A stretch of DNA of 64,000 bases from Amborella trichopoda (lineage: Eukaryota; Streptophyta; Magnoliopsida; Amborellales; Amborellaceae). The position numbers and the translations under genes are program-made. Location of the stretch: positions 2,425,018 to 2,489,017 of the forward strand of contig NW_006497557.1 of assembly GCF_000471905.2 (NCBI RefSeq). Reading direction: 5' to 3'. Positions within the stretch are counted from its first letter, which is position 1. Every line of letters starts with the position of its first letter. Below, piece by piece: positions 42,620 through 54,920 of the stretch. Under the pieces are notes generated by a model, which worked only from the letters and a program-made list of their open reading frames with translations, did not search any database and had not been told where the DNA came from.

Positions 42620-45319
42620 AGACACTTCCTTGAAGTGCCCTTCCTAAAGAAAGAATACAAGACAAGTTCATGAAGGCCAAACGACAATGGGCCGAATTGG
42701 GTCAGGCTCAGACACGAGACCCAAACAGAGGCTAACCACCATCAGTGCGACACTGAGCGTCAAATTGTAATGAATCACAGTCGGGCTGAGCCCAAGTTCG
42801 AGGCCCGAACTCAGACCAACGCCGCTCACAGCGAATGACGTATATGAAAGCTTGTGACTAACGCCATGTGTGAAGGCTTGTGACTAACGCCGTGCATGTA
42901 AAACTCCCTGATGAACGCTGCTTGTGACTAATGTCGCACGTACTAATGCCGCATGACCAGCGACTGCTCAACGCCATTCGTGCAACTGGTGACTACATCC
43001 TAGTGCCACGCAAGTCTGAATCAGGTCACCACCGTGAGTGTTCTACCATCATCCTCAGTAAGGGTTATACTTGTCTGGCAGCCTATCATCCCTAGTGGAG
43101 CTAGATGTATGCCAAAAAGAGTCATGTTTACCCCTTCCATCCCCAGTGGGCCAGTCTCGCACCAAGCTATCTTATCCCCAAGGAGTCAGGTTACCTTTCA
43201 TAAGCCTACTCTTCATGGAGTCTCATTTTTCACTAGTTCACATTTACTACCTACCCCCCAATGAAGTCTGCTTCCATTTGCCACTCCTCATCGGGTCACC
43301 ATCTCTATCGAAGCTCTCTCCTTGTGTATTTCCTTAACTATTTTATTCTCAGGGCATCAGATTGTTATCCATAGACTTACCCCCCATAGAGCTTCACCTA
43401 CACGGCGACCCACACAAATGGTCTGTGCTGCATGACTTTAAATTGCATAGCCATGGTCTTGACTACATGACTCTAAAGTGCACAGCCATGGTCCCGGTTG
43501 CATGACCCTAAACTGCACAACCATAGTCCATGCTGCACGATCCTAAACTCCACAGCCACAGTCCAAACTATACAACCTTAAACTATAGCAGAGGTCTAGT
43601 AGCATGACCTTAAATTGCATGGTCCTAGTTGCATGACTTTAAACCGCATAACCAAGGTCAAAGCTATATGACCCTAAATCATAGTGCACATCCTAACTGC
43701 ATAACGTTAAAGGGCTTAGCACCATGGCCCAAACTATATGACCTTAAACTGTAGCGAAGGTCAAGTTACACAACCTTAAATAACATGGTCCAAGTTGCAT
43801 GACTTTAAACTATGTAGCCATGGTCCAAGCTATATGACCTTAAACCACAGTGCACGTCCTGGCCGCATGACATTAAACTACTTTGCATGGGTCCCAGAGC
43901 CATGACCTTAAACTCGCTCCCACACACGCGCACATGCCGTTTACGTGCATTTTCACGCACGTCTTCCCTGACTGACCGTTCGTGTGCACACATCACCTTC
44001 ATCAAATCCCCAGTGAACCCCTTCATTACCATTCATCATTCTCTAGTGAGCCTCACCCATGCTCACAAAACGGTGAGCCGTCCCACCTTTCATACTCCCC
44101 GTAAGCAAGAGGGTCACAACTTTCCACCTTTCATCCAAATGCCATCCATCTTTCCTTGGTAGTCTCGTGCCATCTCGCCAAAGTAAGTCAAAACCACCAC
44201 CATACTAACTGCATGGCCTCAACAGACTGCCACCCATTGCCACTATGGTCGAGTTGTGTGACCTTAAACTGTAGTGCACGTCCTAGTCGCATGACAATAA
44301 AAGGCTTCGCACATGTCCCGAAGGCATGACCTTAAACATGCCTTCATAAAAAAAAGAGAATAACGGGCATGGCGTATACCTAGGCAAGGGAACACCATGA
44401 GTAAAAATGACGGACATGCATGCTCAAGAAACCATGAGTAAGAGAGTTCCGTGAATAAAAACTCAGGGACGGTGAAAACCAAAAAGGGCACTATGAGTGA
44501 AAATAGAAAATCATGGACATGGCCGAAAGGTCATGGGTAAAAGAGCCCAAATAAAAGGAAGTTGGTGAAAACTGTCTCTATGGCGCCACTTCCCAATCCA
44601 AGTGAAAACCCACAATGGACGCTTGGAACAATAAACAGGTTGATGCAACACTCGCCTCTACAGGTGGCTTCAACCTACATTCAAGGAGAAAAATCCTTGT
44701 TGTCACAATATCAGGACCCAAAATATGAGCATCAAGGAAAGATTTCGACAGTCCATTTACAAAAAGGACTCGAACGACAAAAGACTCGTCGAGAAGGTAT
44801 GACAAGTCTCATGAAGAGGAGCATCATTCTCAGGAAGTCACTAACGCACTTCAAGATGCTGAAGATGCCCCAAGAAAGCCAAGTCAGCCAGAACTTGGAT
44901 CTGTTATGCCACAACAGAATTGAGCCCTCAAGGGATGCCTCAGATAAAGAAGAGAGGTATCTTGATTGTTGAAACAACTAGCAGTAGGGCGGAGTTATAC
45001 CCAAAGCCAATCACCTCAATAAACTGAGGTACCCCGCCCACCAAAAACATTCTAGTGCACCACACAGAAGGACGCCAACCAAAGGCCCTTCAACAAACCA
45101 TCTAAAACAAACAACAGAATAAAGAAACCTAGATCAAACGGGAAACATACCCTTCAGTATGACACTCGACTGCTAGACGGGCCTGATTCTAACCAATGAG
45201 GTCCACACCAAATCCCTCAAAAAAGTCTCTTCTCCCCTTAAAGTCTCTATGGATGGACCTATACATTGCATCCAAACATCTGAGCATCGTAGTTACAACA
45301 TTGGATCCCCCACGATCAA
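42620..45319 (+). repeat. 3' UTR arrays of E6
   Basis: No gene is supported. In order: 42830-42990 has GTGACTAACGCCGTGTGTGA-type units; 43040-43400 has CCCTAGTGGAGCTAG-type units; 43405-43915 has CATGACCTTAAACTGCA units; 43915-44300 is UTR; 44300-44980 is the block also present in E4 and E7. A 136-codon ORF in that block (44562-44972) shares QKGLERQK with E7 but is also open on the other strand. 45000-45319 leads into a truncated LTR. Confidence 0.65.
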
Positions 45320-45705
45320 ATTGTTGTGGGACCACCGCCATTAGATCCTACACAATCAAAACCTTATGGGTCAAGTTTCGGCTTAATCAGACACTCCAAG
45401 ACAAATTTATGGGTAAAAGACCAAAAAGGGGTGGACCGCACACTATTCTCGTGCACCTTCCCTTCACTAAATCACCATTACATGTGATTAGTTTTACAGT
45501 CTCAAGTAGTGAATTTTGTGAGGCATATCTCACTCATCCCGAGTTGGATCATGCTCTAATTTTTTGAGCTTGTTTGTCTCGTCAAGATGAAAATTTTGAT
45601 ATGTAGCATGCCCTATAACAACCCCCAAGCCTGGAGAAAAGCTAGAGAGAAGTCAACAATTCGTGAAGGAAGTTGTAGGAAATTCAGTAGTGACACGTCT
45701 CACTC
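45320..45705 (+). mobile_element. Truncated LTR (E6 side), about 390 bp
   Basis: It matches LTR-i from about 47281 to 47665 (GGGTCAAGTTTCGGCTTAAT, then ATATCTCACTCATCCCGAGT). About 270 bp of the LTR 5' end and everything 3' are missing. At 45705 it switches to an LTR in the opposite orientation. Confidence 0.72.
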
Positions 45706-47001
45706 GCGCAGCCCTAGAACAGCGCTGGACACTACTGCTCATGGCAAAAGGGGCAGATAGCGAACGTCAGACGACATTAGGCATCGTCATTGGCAACACA
45801 AGAAGGCAGCACATCCCTCCACGGGTGAGATAGGCATCCCCATTGGCAACACAAGAAGGCAGCACATCCCTCCGCGGGTGGGATAGGCATCGCCATTAGC
45901 AACACAAGAAGGCAGCACATCCCTTGCAGACGATGAGAGCTTCTAGGGAGGAGCACAGCGATAACTTCTCGTGAAGCACAAGGAGATAGGCATGGGGTGC
46001 AAGAGAAGCCTGCAGATGGTGATAGGCATCGTTGTTGGCAACTCATGATGGCAGCACATCCCTTACGGGCGGCGATAGCTTCTGGTGAGGCTCACGATGA
46101 TAACTTCTCGTGAAACACACAATGATAGGCGTGGGATGCAAGAGAAGCATGTGGACTGTGATAGGCAATAAGCGCGAGAAAGAAGCCTGCGGACGTTGAT
46201 AGGCATTGTCGCGACCCTTCACGAGCGGTGATCGACGTCGCCATCTGTGATAGGCGTGCAACAGGGTGAGACCCCTGCGGGTGGCAATGGGCATCACCGT
46301 CTACGCTTACATATGAGACAACAAGGATATGTCTGCGGACGACGATGAGTAGCGCTGTCTACGAACCTCGCTGCGAGATGGAGACGAATGAAGAGAGGGA
46401 GAAAGAAGCTCGCGCATGATGCTGTCATCGCCATGGACAACCTGTGAAACCTTAGGAGGGGGAAAGAAAGAAAGAGGCATGCACAACACTGCCACTGCCG
46501 TGCATAATCTCTGAGAAGAGCTCAGGCGAAGAAGAATAAAGAGAAGAGGAGAGAGAAGAAGAGAAAGAAGAAGAGAAGAGAGAGAAAAATATTTACCTAA
46601 AGCCTAGGGATACTGACCCAAAATTTTCTCTCTCCCTCTATCTCTCAAGACGTGACTCAACAATGAGAAAAGATGGAAATTTTTTTAACCAAAGTTCGGT
46701 CCATTGTACAATGATAGTACGTGATATATATAGAGTTTTGCCCAAACAAGGGTGGATTGATAAAAATTAAGCCTAATTGTTAAAAATTAATATTCAATTA
46801 AATTAAACAAATTAAGAAAATGGGATGCAAAATGATAGATTTGCCCTTCATAACAATTGGAAAAATTCTAGAATAGTCCCTGCTGCTGCCCTAGAACATG
46901 TGTGACCTTTCATGAATGATTCGGGGTTTCTCTGGTGGGCGTTTGTCCAAAACATGATTATTTTCTTGTAGGGCTCGGCATGGTGATCGATTTGATACTA
47001 A
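45706..47001 (-). mobile_element. Inverted LTR fragment (38-bp-array class)
   Basis: It corresponds to about 21800-22910 of LTR-c. It includes A/G-rich sequence at 46525-46590, a TATA-like CTATATATATC near 46725 on the minus strand and a 53-bp array at 45780-45924. It stops at TTTGATACTAA, where LTR-i begins. Confidence 0.78.
45780..45924 (-). repeat. 53-bp tandem repeat, 2.7 copies
   Basis: Units start at 45780, 45833 and 45886 (GGCATCGTCATTGGCAACAC and on to CACATCCCTC), with only a few differences. This triplication is not seen in the other LTRs of the class. Confidence 0.9.
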
Positions 47002-50000
47002 TGTTTGAACGTATTTTTCAACACCATCATCCCTGATTATGAATAAGTAGGAAGCAAGTCAATAAAGCCTACAAAATAGTGGAAGTTCCCAACAATTTCA
47101 GAATGGCCCTAGAATTGATCAAGATCTTCATCAACACTTCAAAACACCACCAGCCAAGTTTCGTCACGATCAGACATGTCTAAGACAGTGAACACAAAGA
47201 AACAATTTCAATGAAATTGATCTCTAGCACCCTAAAATGGACCCTGTAACTAGAGTCATACATTTGGTGTGTCAAAAAGCTATGGGACTACCACCATTAG
47301 ATTTGTCACCATTGAAGACCCTATGGGTCAAGTTTTGGCTTAATCAGGCACTCCAAGACAAAGTTATTGGTAAAATATTGAAAAAGGGGTAGGTCTTGCA
47401 CTATTCCTGTGTGGCCTCACTACATCAAAACGCCATTAAATGTGGTTCTTTTTACAGTCATAAGTAGTAACTTTCGGGTCCTATAACTCACTCGTTCCAT
47501 GTCAGATCGTTCCCAAATTTGGTTAGCATGTTCGTCTCATCAAGATGAGCAATTCGATATGTGGTACGCCTCGTGCCAACACTCGAGCATAAAGAAAAAC
47601 TAAATGCAAGTCACTGATCCGTGAAAGAAGTTGCAGAAAACTCAGCAGCAGCATAGCTCGTTCAAGAAGCCAGATCACGACGAATGCATACCCGATCGAC
47701 ACGAAACCAATTACATTATGTGCACGAGTCCGAGCTATCTATGGTCCAAACTTCGCGTATGATGAACGGTTGGATTTCACATACAAAGGCGTCAAAGCTG
47801 ATGTAAATTTCGGCTGCCGGTTTTCAAGATTTCAAAAAAAAACACAAGACGACAAAATCTTCATCCGGAAACGAAATCAAGTTACGTTTGTTGTAACGTG
47901 ATCGTGATGGCATGGTCAGTGTGATTACATGAAGAAGACATGAAGAAACATCAAAGAATAAGCACACAATCGATCTGAAGTTTTCAAGATTCATCTGAAA
48001 TTCCAGTCTCATGATCGTTGCTAAAAAACATGATTCATGCCTCGAAGTTGGTATCAAAATGATCGTCATGCCGAGCCCTATAATAAAACAATAATCTTTC
48101 GATAAAACAGGCATCAGAACGACCTTGAGTCAGCCACAAAGATTACATAATTTCCCAGGCAACAACAGAGATTGTTCTGAAATTTCACACATTGTTAAGC
48201 AGGGGCAAAACAGTCCTTTTGCACCCATTTTTAGAATTTCTTTAAATTCAATTCAATCGTAATTATCTTCAATTTTAGGTATTTTTTGGGTGTACACTCA
48301 TGTTTTTGCTCAATTCTATATCAACAAGCACTGCCTCATTGTACAAAAGACAGATTCATTCTTCTTGGATCATTCAATAAAATTTTAATTTTGGCTTGAG
48401 TTTGTGGGTGCATCTTAGAGGGAGAGAGAGGACAGAGAAGAAAAGGTTGGTACTCTTTGGGCAGGTAATTCTCTCTCCTCCCCTCTTTCTCTCTCTTTCC
48501 CTCTTTCTCTCTTCTTCCCTCTTTCTCTCCTCTCCTCTTTCTCTCTCCTCCCTCTTTATCTCTCCTCCTATCTTTCTCTCTCCTCCCCAATTTCTCTCTC
48601 TCTTCTTCTCATCTTTATCTCTTTTTCTCTCTCTTCTTTTCATCTTTATCTCTTTCTCTCTCTTCTCTTCTTCTCATCTATATCGCCTTCTCGCTCTTCT
48701 TATCATCTTTATCTCCATCCATCCTCTTCTAACGCAAATAGTGAAGCTTAACGCCTGTTAGTTTTCCCTCTTGTCTTTTGTCACAACTGGGGAGGCTTAG
48801 TGTCGGATGGTTCTCCCTCTTGTCTTCTGTCAATCGACGAAGCCCAGCACTGGTTGGTTTTTTCTCTCTCCTCAATCAATCGATGAAGCCTAGCACCGAT
48901 TGGTTTTCCCTCTTGTCTTCTGTCAATCGGTGAAGTCTAGCACCGATTGGTTTTCTCTCTCTCTTTTGTCAGTCGGTGAATCCTGATGTCAGCTGGTTTT
49001 CTCTCTCCTCTTCTGTCTGTCGGTGAAGCCTAACACTGACTGGTTTTTTCTCTCCTCTTGTGTCAATTGTTGAAGCCTAGTGTCGACTGGATTTCTCTCT
49101 CCTCTTCTGTCACAGTCGGTGAAGCTAAGTACTGACCATGTCTCCTCTCTCTTCTCCTCCTTATAATGCAGTTGGCCAAACCTAGCACCAGTTGTGTTTT
49201 TGCCCTCTTCCTTCTAACACAGTCGATAATGCTTAACATTGACTGCATCATCCTTCCCTCTCTCTGGCCATTCTTACTCTTCTCTTCTGTTTTTCTCCCT
49301 CGTTCCTCTTTCCCTTCTTCTCTTCTTATTCTTTCCTCTTAGCCTTAGTTTTGGTACTCCTTCATTGGACTAAGAGGGATTGAGGTTAACCTCTCATCAT
49401 AGTCCTGTCGTTTAGCAGTAATATTATTGTGTCAGGATTACTTAGCCCGCTTTATTGCCATGACTCGTGCGTAGCTAGTTGGTATTGGTAACGACGTCTA
49501 GTAGTAATCCTGTGAGCCAGTCTTAGTTACCAAGCCCATTTTTCTACCATGTCAAGCTAATTACTGAGCAGCTTAGTCACCACTCTGATCCTCTCGCTTA
49601 GTTGATACCTTCTCTCCCCCTTCTTTCGTCTCTTCTTTGTTTTGAATGCGCATGATTGTGTACGTTCATCAAAGAGGGAAAGGGTGAGGTCAGGCTCACC
49701 TGTCTTATAACCTTTGCCATATATGTGTGTGATTGCAAAAAACAAGATGAATACAAGCCAAGGGAGGTGATTCCGAACCATTTCTATTACTGGGGGGCTT
49801 TCTTCGTGATCTAAGAGGGCACCCACACGAGCCAGCCCGAGTAAGTCCCGAACCGACCTTAATATCCTCTCTCATTGGTTGGTAACACCTAACCTTGTTT
49901 TCGAACGAGGTTCCCGAGAGAGCGATCTTTAGTCTCAACCTTCCCTGAAACCCAAGGCAAGTGCCGCTAGATCATCCAAATTCGGAGGGTGAGATCGAGG

Positions 50001-50010
50001 CACTTAACCA
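47002..50010 (+). mobile_element. LTR-i, 5' LTR of E7 (pyrimidine-array class)
   Basis: 3,009 bp, from TGTTTGAACGTATTTTTCAAC to GGCACTTAACCA, followed by a good PBS. CTATATCAA at 48316-48324 and AATAAA at 48376-48381 mark the probable start and poly(A) region. A CT tract is at 48470-48725, the hairpin array at 48730-49250, and the common 3' block from about 49600. Because it starts exactly where an unrelated-orientation LTR is interrupted, 47002 should be a true insertion boundary. Confidence 0.88.
48730..49250 (+). repeat. Tandem hairpin array in LTR-i
   Basis: About nine units of 50-60 bp. Each has two complementary arms around a short loop, then a CT-rich spacer. The clearest unit reads CAATCGGTG, AAGTCTAG, CACCGATTG, with perfect 9-bp arms. 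Others have CAGTCGGTG or GTCGGTG with AACACTGAC or CACCGAT arms. Related units in LTR-a include AGTCGGTG or AGTTGGTG with CACCGACT and TAACACAG with CTGTGTTA. Confidence 0.8.
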
Positions 50011-50013
50011 TCT

Positions 50014-50031
50014 TGGCGACTCCACTAGGGA
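50014..50031 (+). other. Primer binding site (E7)
   Basis: TGGCGACTCCACTAGGGA lies three bases after the LTR-i end. It is the least changed plus-strand PBS in the window. Confidence 0.88.
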
Positions 50032-51235
50032 CTTACTATCCCTTAGTCGGATCATTCTTGTTTGGCTAGTTTTTTCTGTTATCATCTGCTTTTATTATAT
50101 GTAACATTTTATTATGGCTTGCATGTTCTGTAACCCATTTATCAGGATAAAGGATTTTCTTATCCTCGTATTCGAGAGTGTCCCTATGGAACAAGTTCCT
50201 TCGACTTTGTTCCCAACCATCCTCTTGAGAAAAGACCCCTTGTCTAACTCCCAAGTCTTAACCTGGACAGGTGTGAGGCGGGCTCTCCTCGCTCTGGTAG
50301 AAACTCCATCAAAGCGCCCTACATTGACAGCACTTATGTTGCCCCACATAGCATGCACCTAGCCATTGACAAGTCACTTTCCAGTCGAGTTCTTGAGGTA
50401 TGTCGAAAGGCTGCCCAGTCCCTTTCTACAAGAGGCAAACAACTTGCGATTGCTTTTGTGGGTAACCATAGGGCTACCCCCCACATTTCTGCACCATTGG
50501 TCTTTATCCCTAAGGGCTCAACATGTCGAGGCAGAAACCCCACGGTCTCCATCCCTCACACACACCACAAGCCTCGTGGGCTACCCACTCGAGCCATACC
50601 TTGGGGCAACCCTTCTATTACCTTAAGACTGTGTCCAGGATTGAACTTTCCAAGGACAGATCCTATGCATGCTACTCATATGCATCTTACTTCTAAGGGC
50701 AACGCCATTTCCACACCAACCCGAGTACACAGAAGATGACCTTCTCATCCTCTTACTCTGCACACACAAGCACACCCTGTAAGGGAAAGGCCTACACCGG
50801 TTCTCTTGCAGACAAGTGCCATACCACTTGCTTGAGCCCGGGTTGACCCCTAGATCACCTGTGACCCTTCTTCAAGGGGCACACATGTGTCGCCATCATA
50901 GACACCCTCTTGCCCTTGACTTGGGCCTCCTTATGAGTTAACCCTGCTCCGACCCACTCTTCCTTCAACGAGCAAGAACCTTCAGCCTTGGTACTCGAAG
51001 GTTTTCCCCAAGAGTACCATCCTGAACTAACCCCATCACTTTGGTCATATCTCTGAAGCTCAAAGGAGAGCTCAGGGCATTGACCTGTTGGAAGATCGAG
51101 TCCGTCATCCTCCTGGGCCCAAGATGACTTCAGTTCCTGACCCTCATCCGTTGTCGCACCTGATGGAGACAACTCTTTCCTCTGTTAGAAGAAGACCCAG
51201 CCACTCTGCAACCACTTTCCCAAGATCGTTTAGAA
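50032..51235 (+). pseudogene. Leader reading frame (E7 copy)
   Basis: The first frame, 50114-50362, reads MACMFCNPFIRIKDFLILVF and LPHIACT. A frameshift near 50340-50360 leads into 50353-50739 (KSLSSRVLEVCRKAAQSLST, NPTVSIPHTHHKPRGL, AIPWGNPSITL). All these blocks match the open E3 leader ORF in order, so the region was once coding. The part from 50740 to 51235 is a decayed spacer to Gag, with fragments of LKPSFLRRPS-like sequence only. Domain unknown. Confidence 0.55.
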
Positions 51236-53128
51236 CCGATCCAAATGCTATCAGCATATAAGAGTCAAGTTCAGTCAGGGCATGCTGACCCCATGCTGAC
51301 TGACCTACCATGTGTGACCCGTCAAGTTAGTTAGCCCTCAGTAGCCACTAACATTGACCTCCAAAGAGAAAAGGTCAGCATAATTGTTTTAAACGAACCT
51401 GGTGATGCGCAGGTAGAGCGAATGAACAAGTTTGAGGATATGGTGCGCGCAATGATGGAAAAGATCGATCTATCGATGCCGCACCCCAGTCGGCTAACCA
51501 TGAGGTCAATTCTCATCACTCTGATGGTGCATCTCCACGGTAGCCCCCTCTTTCTACCTCACAGGACAATTCTACCCGTCATCCCATTTCTCAGACAGAC
51601 ATTGATGCTGTGGTTACCCATATTTTGAAGAACAGACAAATCTTGGGGATATAGGGCACGACACCTTGTCAAAGGCCATATCCCTTGTATATAGATTAGT
51701 CTCGTTTCCCTCAGATTATAAGAAAGGGAAGTTTCATTTATTCAATGGAACCACGTCCCCAAGCCAGCATATTACCCACTTGCAGACAGCATGTCGAGAA
51801 ACAACGGCTGATGGCCCAGCATTTCAATGGTATGCCCGATTGCCTTCAAACTTAGTGCATATGTGGGAAGAGATGGAGAAATTTTTCTATCAATGCTTCT
51901 ATGAGGTCGAGAGAGAGGTTCAGACATCGAACTTCTCACATTCACTCAAAGCCCCAATGAGCCCGTGGATCAGTTCATATCAAGATGGAGAAACTTGTCT
52001 TCCTGCCATCCTAATCCTATGCCTGAGAAGGAAGCAGTCTAAACTTGTGTGCGGAACATGTGACCCGAGATCGCTTTACATGTTGAGTCCTCTAATCTGA
52101 CCTCCATGTTAGAGGTGATCTCTAAATCAGTCCGCATAGAAAGTCTATCACACCATGTGACACAAAAGACATCTATAAGTCCAGGAATCAATCGGGGCAA
52201 TGGTAACTCTCGAAATAACACACGAGGCAGCCAACAAAAAGGGGTAATCAGTGCAGCCGTCATGGTCGCTGATTCAAAGAAGGCTCCCTCCCAATCTTTG
52301 GACCTCTCTAAAGGGGTATGCATAACAAAGGTAATACCCCAGGCTGGCAAGCCAACACAGTCGTACAATTGGGTACCCCCACCAGCCAACCTTGATCCGG
52401 GTGATTATTTTACCAGGCATAGGAACAAGGTCTACCCCTTCTAGAGGGAAAGGGTCCCTACGTTGCTTCAGTTATTATTAGAACATAATATGATCATGCT
52501 TCTAGAAACCAAGTTCCCTGAGCAACCTGGCCTTGACGCTCAGGCAAATTATTGTGCCTACCATGAGAGGATCAATCATCCCACAAATGACTACTACACG
52601 CTAAAGGACATTATCGAGGCACTGATTCTGAAGGGCCAGATAAACCTTGAAGACTTAAAGAAGGCCTTTGGGGCAGCCTAGGCCTCCCATGCCATAACTA
52701 TCCAAGAAGAAGACGAAATGCCTGGTATTCGTTACGCCTTCTTCATTATAATGCTTCAAGAAGGCATAATCACACTGAAGCAAGCAAGGCAACCCCGTCA
52801 CCTTGCTAAGGGAAGGGGACTGAAGATCGTTGGTGCCTATACCATTAGATAAGAGGTCGTTACCTATCAGAATGCATAAGTTTCCTTGATATATTCGCAA
52901 AGAAAATTTGGGAGTGTCAGTAGTTTTCAACCTCCTTGTAAGTGAGCCGCAAGTCAATCCTCTATCGGGACAAGAAGATCCCCCAAAGCAGGACCTTTCT
53001 ATTAATGACTCAGATTTGTAGAACCCTCAATTCCCCAGCCATGGATAGTCTACCATGGCCGAAGCAAACTCAAGTCTCTAAGACAAGAAGCAGTTTGCCA
53101 AGTTAAAGATGTTCGCAAGCCCAGCGAG
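51236..53128 (+). pseudogene. Gag polyprotein remnant (E7)
   Basis: SAYKSQVQSGHADP near 51255, then MNKFEDMVRAMMEKI (51422). The segment 51666-52100 holds FNGTTSPSQHITHLQTACRE, PAFQWYARLPSNLVHMWEEM and KFFYQCFYEVE, the Gag core. VESSNLTSMLEVISKSVRIE is at 52080-52150. The first knuckle segment is at 52463-52681 (YCAYHERINHPTNDYYTLKD), with the last Cys changed to Tyr as in E2. EASHAITIQEEDE and a decayed second block run to about 52990. Stops and shifts are frequent. It is more diverged from E3 and E5 than these are from each other. Confidence 0.82.
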
Positions 53129-54440
53129 ATGAATCAAACTTCACCTCAGAAAACCAAAAAGAGACGTGCACCAAGGGATACTTGCCGAAGAAACAAGACC
53201 GCTCAACTCACAGTCGAGCTGGAATTTCTCAGGCCCCTTCCTCCACTGCCAACATTACTTGACTTCATCCCTGACGCGATCCTTCTTCCTTCTTCATCTT
53301 GTCAAGAAGACATCCCCATGCCACCTCCCACTCAGCATACGTCCGATGAGGGTGACGATGTTAAAAGCACTCCCCAAAGGTCTAAGCAAGGGAAAGACCT
53401 AAAAGACCCCCTGCACCTGTCTAACCCTAGTGATGACAAAAAAAAGCTGCCCAGATTGGTCTGATGAGGGGAACGACCTTAAAAGTCACCCACCTTCTAA
53501 CCCTTCTCCTCCTTCTTCTCCTGCTTCTCATTCTCCCTCTTCTACATCCCCTGTAAGTACAACCTCGATATGCCCTGACTTCGAGGCTCTCAATTGAGAA
53601 TTCGAAAAAGTCAATATTTGTATGATGCAGCAGAAGCGATTGAGAAAGACCCTGGCATGGGCAGCAGGATTCTTAATAGTTGCTCATGCCCTGGCAATTG
53701 AAGGAAAGGCAGAGCCACGTTCTTCAAAGAAGCGCAATAAGTAGAACTCAAAGAAACCCCAGTGGCCCCCTGTGCCTGACTTTGAGCAGAGACTGAGAGA
53801 AATAGATAGGCAAAGCTCCTATTCTCAGGGAGCTTGCCACATGATGCAAATTTCAGGAGCAATACCCACCATGGGGCAGATAAATCTCAGATCAGGGAAG
53901 ACACTGTAGCCTCTACCATAGAAGTTAAGTACCTTGATGTTACCCAGTCTACCACTGCCCCCTAAAGAGAAGACTAGTCTGCTTATTTTACAGCTCCCTG
54001 GGCTCCTTCCTAATCCCAATACTTCAAACAATCCACCTATCCTCCAATTTCGTGGGACCCCTTTGATCCCATGCACTCAGCCTCTTCCAAAACCTCAAAC
54101 TTCTATCATGCAAATTAAGCTCGTTGTACAACCAAGTCAGCCAGCCGCCCAAAATAAACCTTTTCTACCCAAACCTGCTCCTCAGCCGAACATACCACCC
54201 AAATTAGTGATAGGATCAGGAGCACAAGGCCCTCACCAAGAAAAGGTGAAATATGATGTGATAGGGCATCTACGAAAAATTTTAGCTCTTCTCAGTGTCT
54301 ATGACACCCTCATGCTCTCGAGGGATTACCAGATGGCTTTGGTTCTAGCTCTCTCTTACCTAGAAGTGTACGAAATTGAAGTAGAACCCATTGAGGTAGG
54401 CCCCGCGATTCTACAAGGATGTATGCCAATCACGTTTTAG
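53129..54440 (+). pseudogene. Gag-pol linker, proline-rich (E7)
   Basis: Two open pieces: 53129-53464, with a basic run (KTKKRRAPRDTCRRNKTA) and LRPLPPLPTLLDFIPDAILL, and 53934-54440, with a proline- and glutamine-rich stretch (KPAPQPNIPPKLVIGSG), then KYDVIGHLRKILALLSVYDTL. The last motif precedes the protease in Ogre/Tat-type elements. E3 and E5 have the first piece but not the second. Confidence 0.65.
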
Positions 54441-54920
54441 AGAATGATTTGTAGCTAGGGGAAAAGTTCATAATCGCCCTCTCTTTGTTACTGGCAAATT
54501 GCATGCATGCCCCATGAATCGAATTATGCTAGCGGAGGGTCGGTAGTCAACCTTATTCCAAGGAGGATCCTTACTCTATTAGGGTTGGGGTTCGAAGATC
54601 TAACCTCGACCCACGACATAGATTAGGAGAGAAGCCGACTGACACAGTACGCCTTCATGTTAAGATCGGTGAGCTGAAGGATTACTACCAGTTTCATGTA
54701 ATCGACACCGACACTTCCTACAATATTCTCCTCGGTCGGCTATGGCTCCATGACCAGGGGAGATTCCATCAACATTGCATCAATGTTTCAAGTATAGTAG
54801 AGACGAGACACAACATATGGTCTATGTTGATGCTAAATATTACTTCACAGATCTGGCATCGGCTTAGAAGCCAAATGATAGAGATCACAAGTCTACAATC
54901 ATGACAGTGTCTTTGCCTCA
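54441..54920 (+). pseudogene. Aspartic protease (retropepsin) relic (E7)
   Basis: Shifted frames read LFVTGKLHACPMNRIMLAEG, then VVNLIPRRILTLLGLGFEDL, GELKDYYQFHVIDTDTSYNI, LLGRLWLHDQG and HQHCINVSSIVETRHNI. The layout is that of the retropepsin of this lineage, which would cut Gag-Pol. The catalytic DGGS-type motif is ruined: the region reads LAEGR then a stop. It is the only protease trace in the window. Confidence 0.72.
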
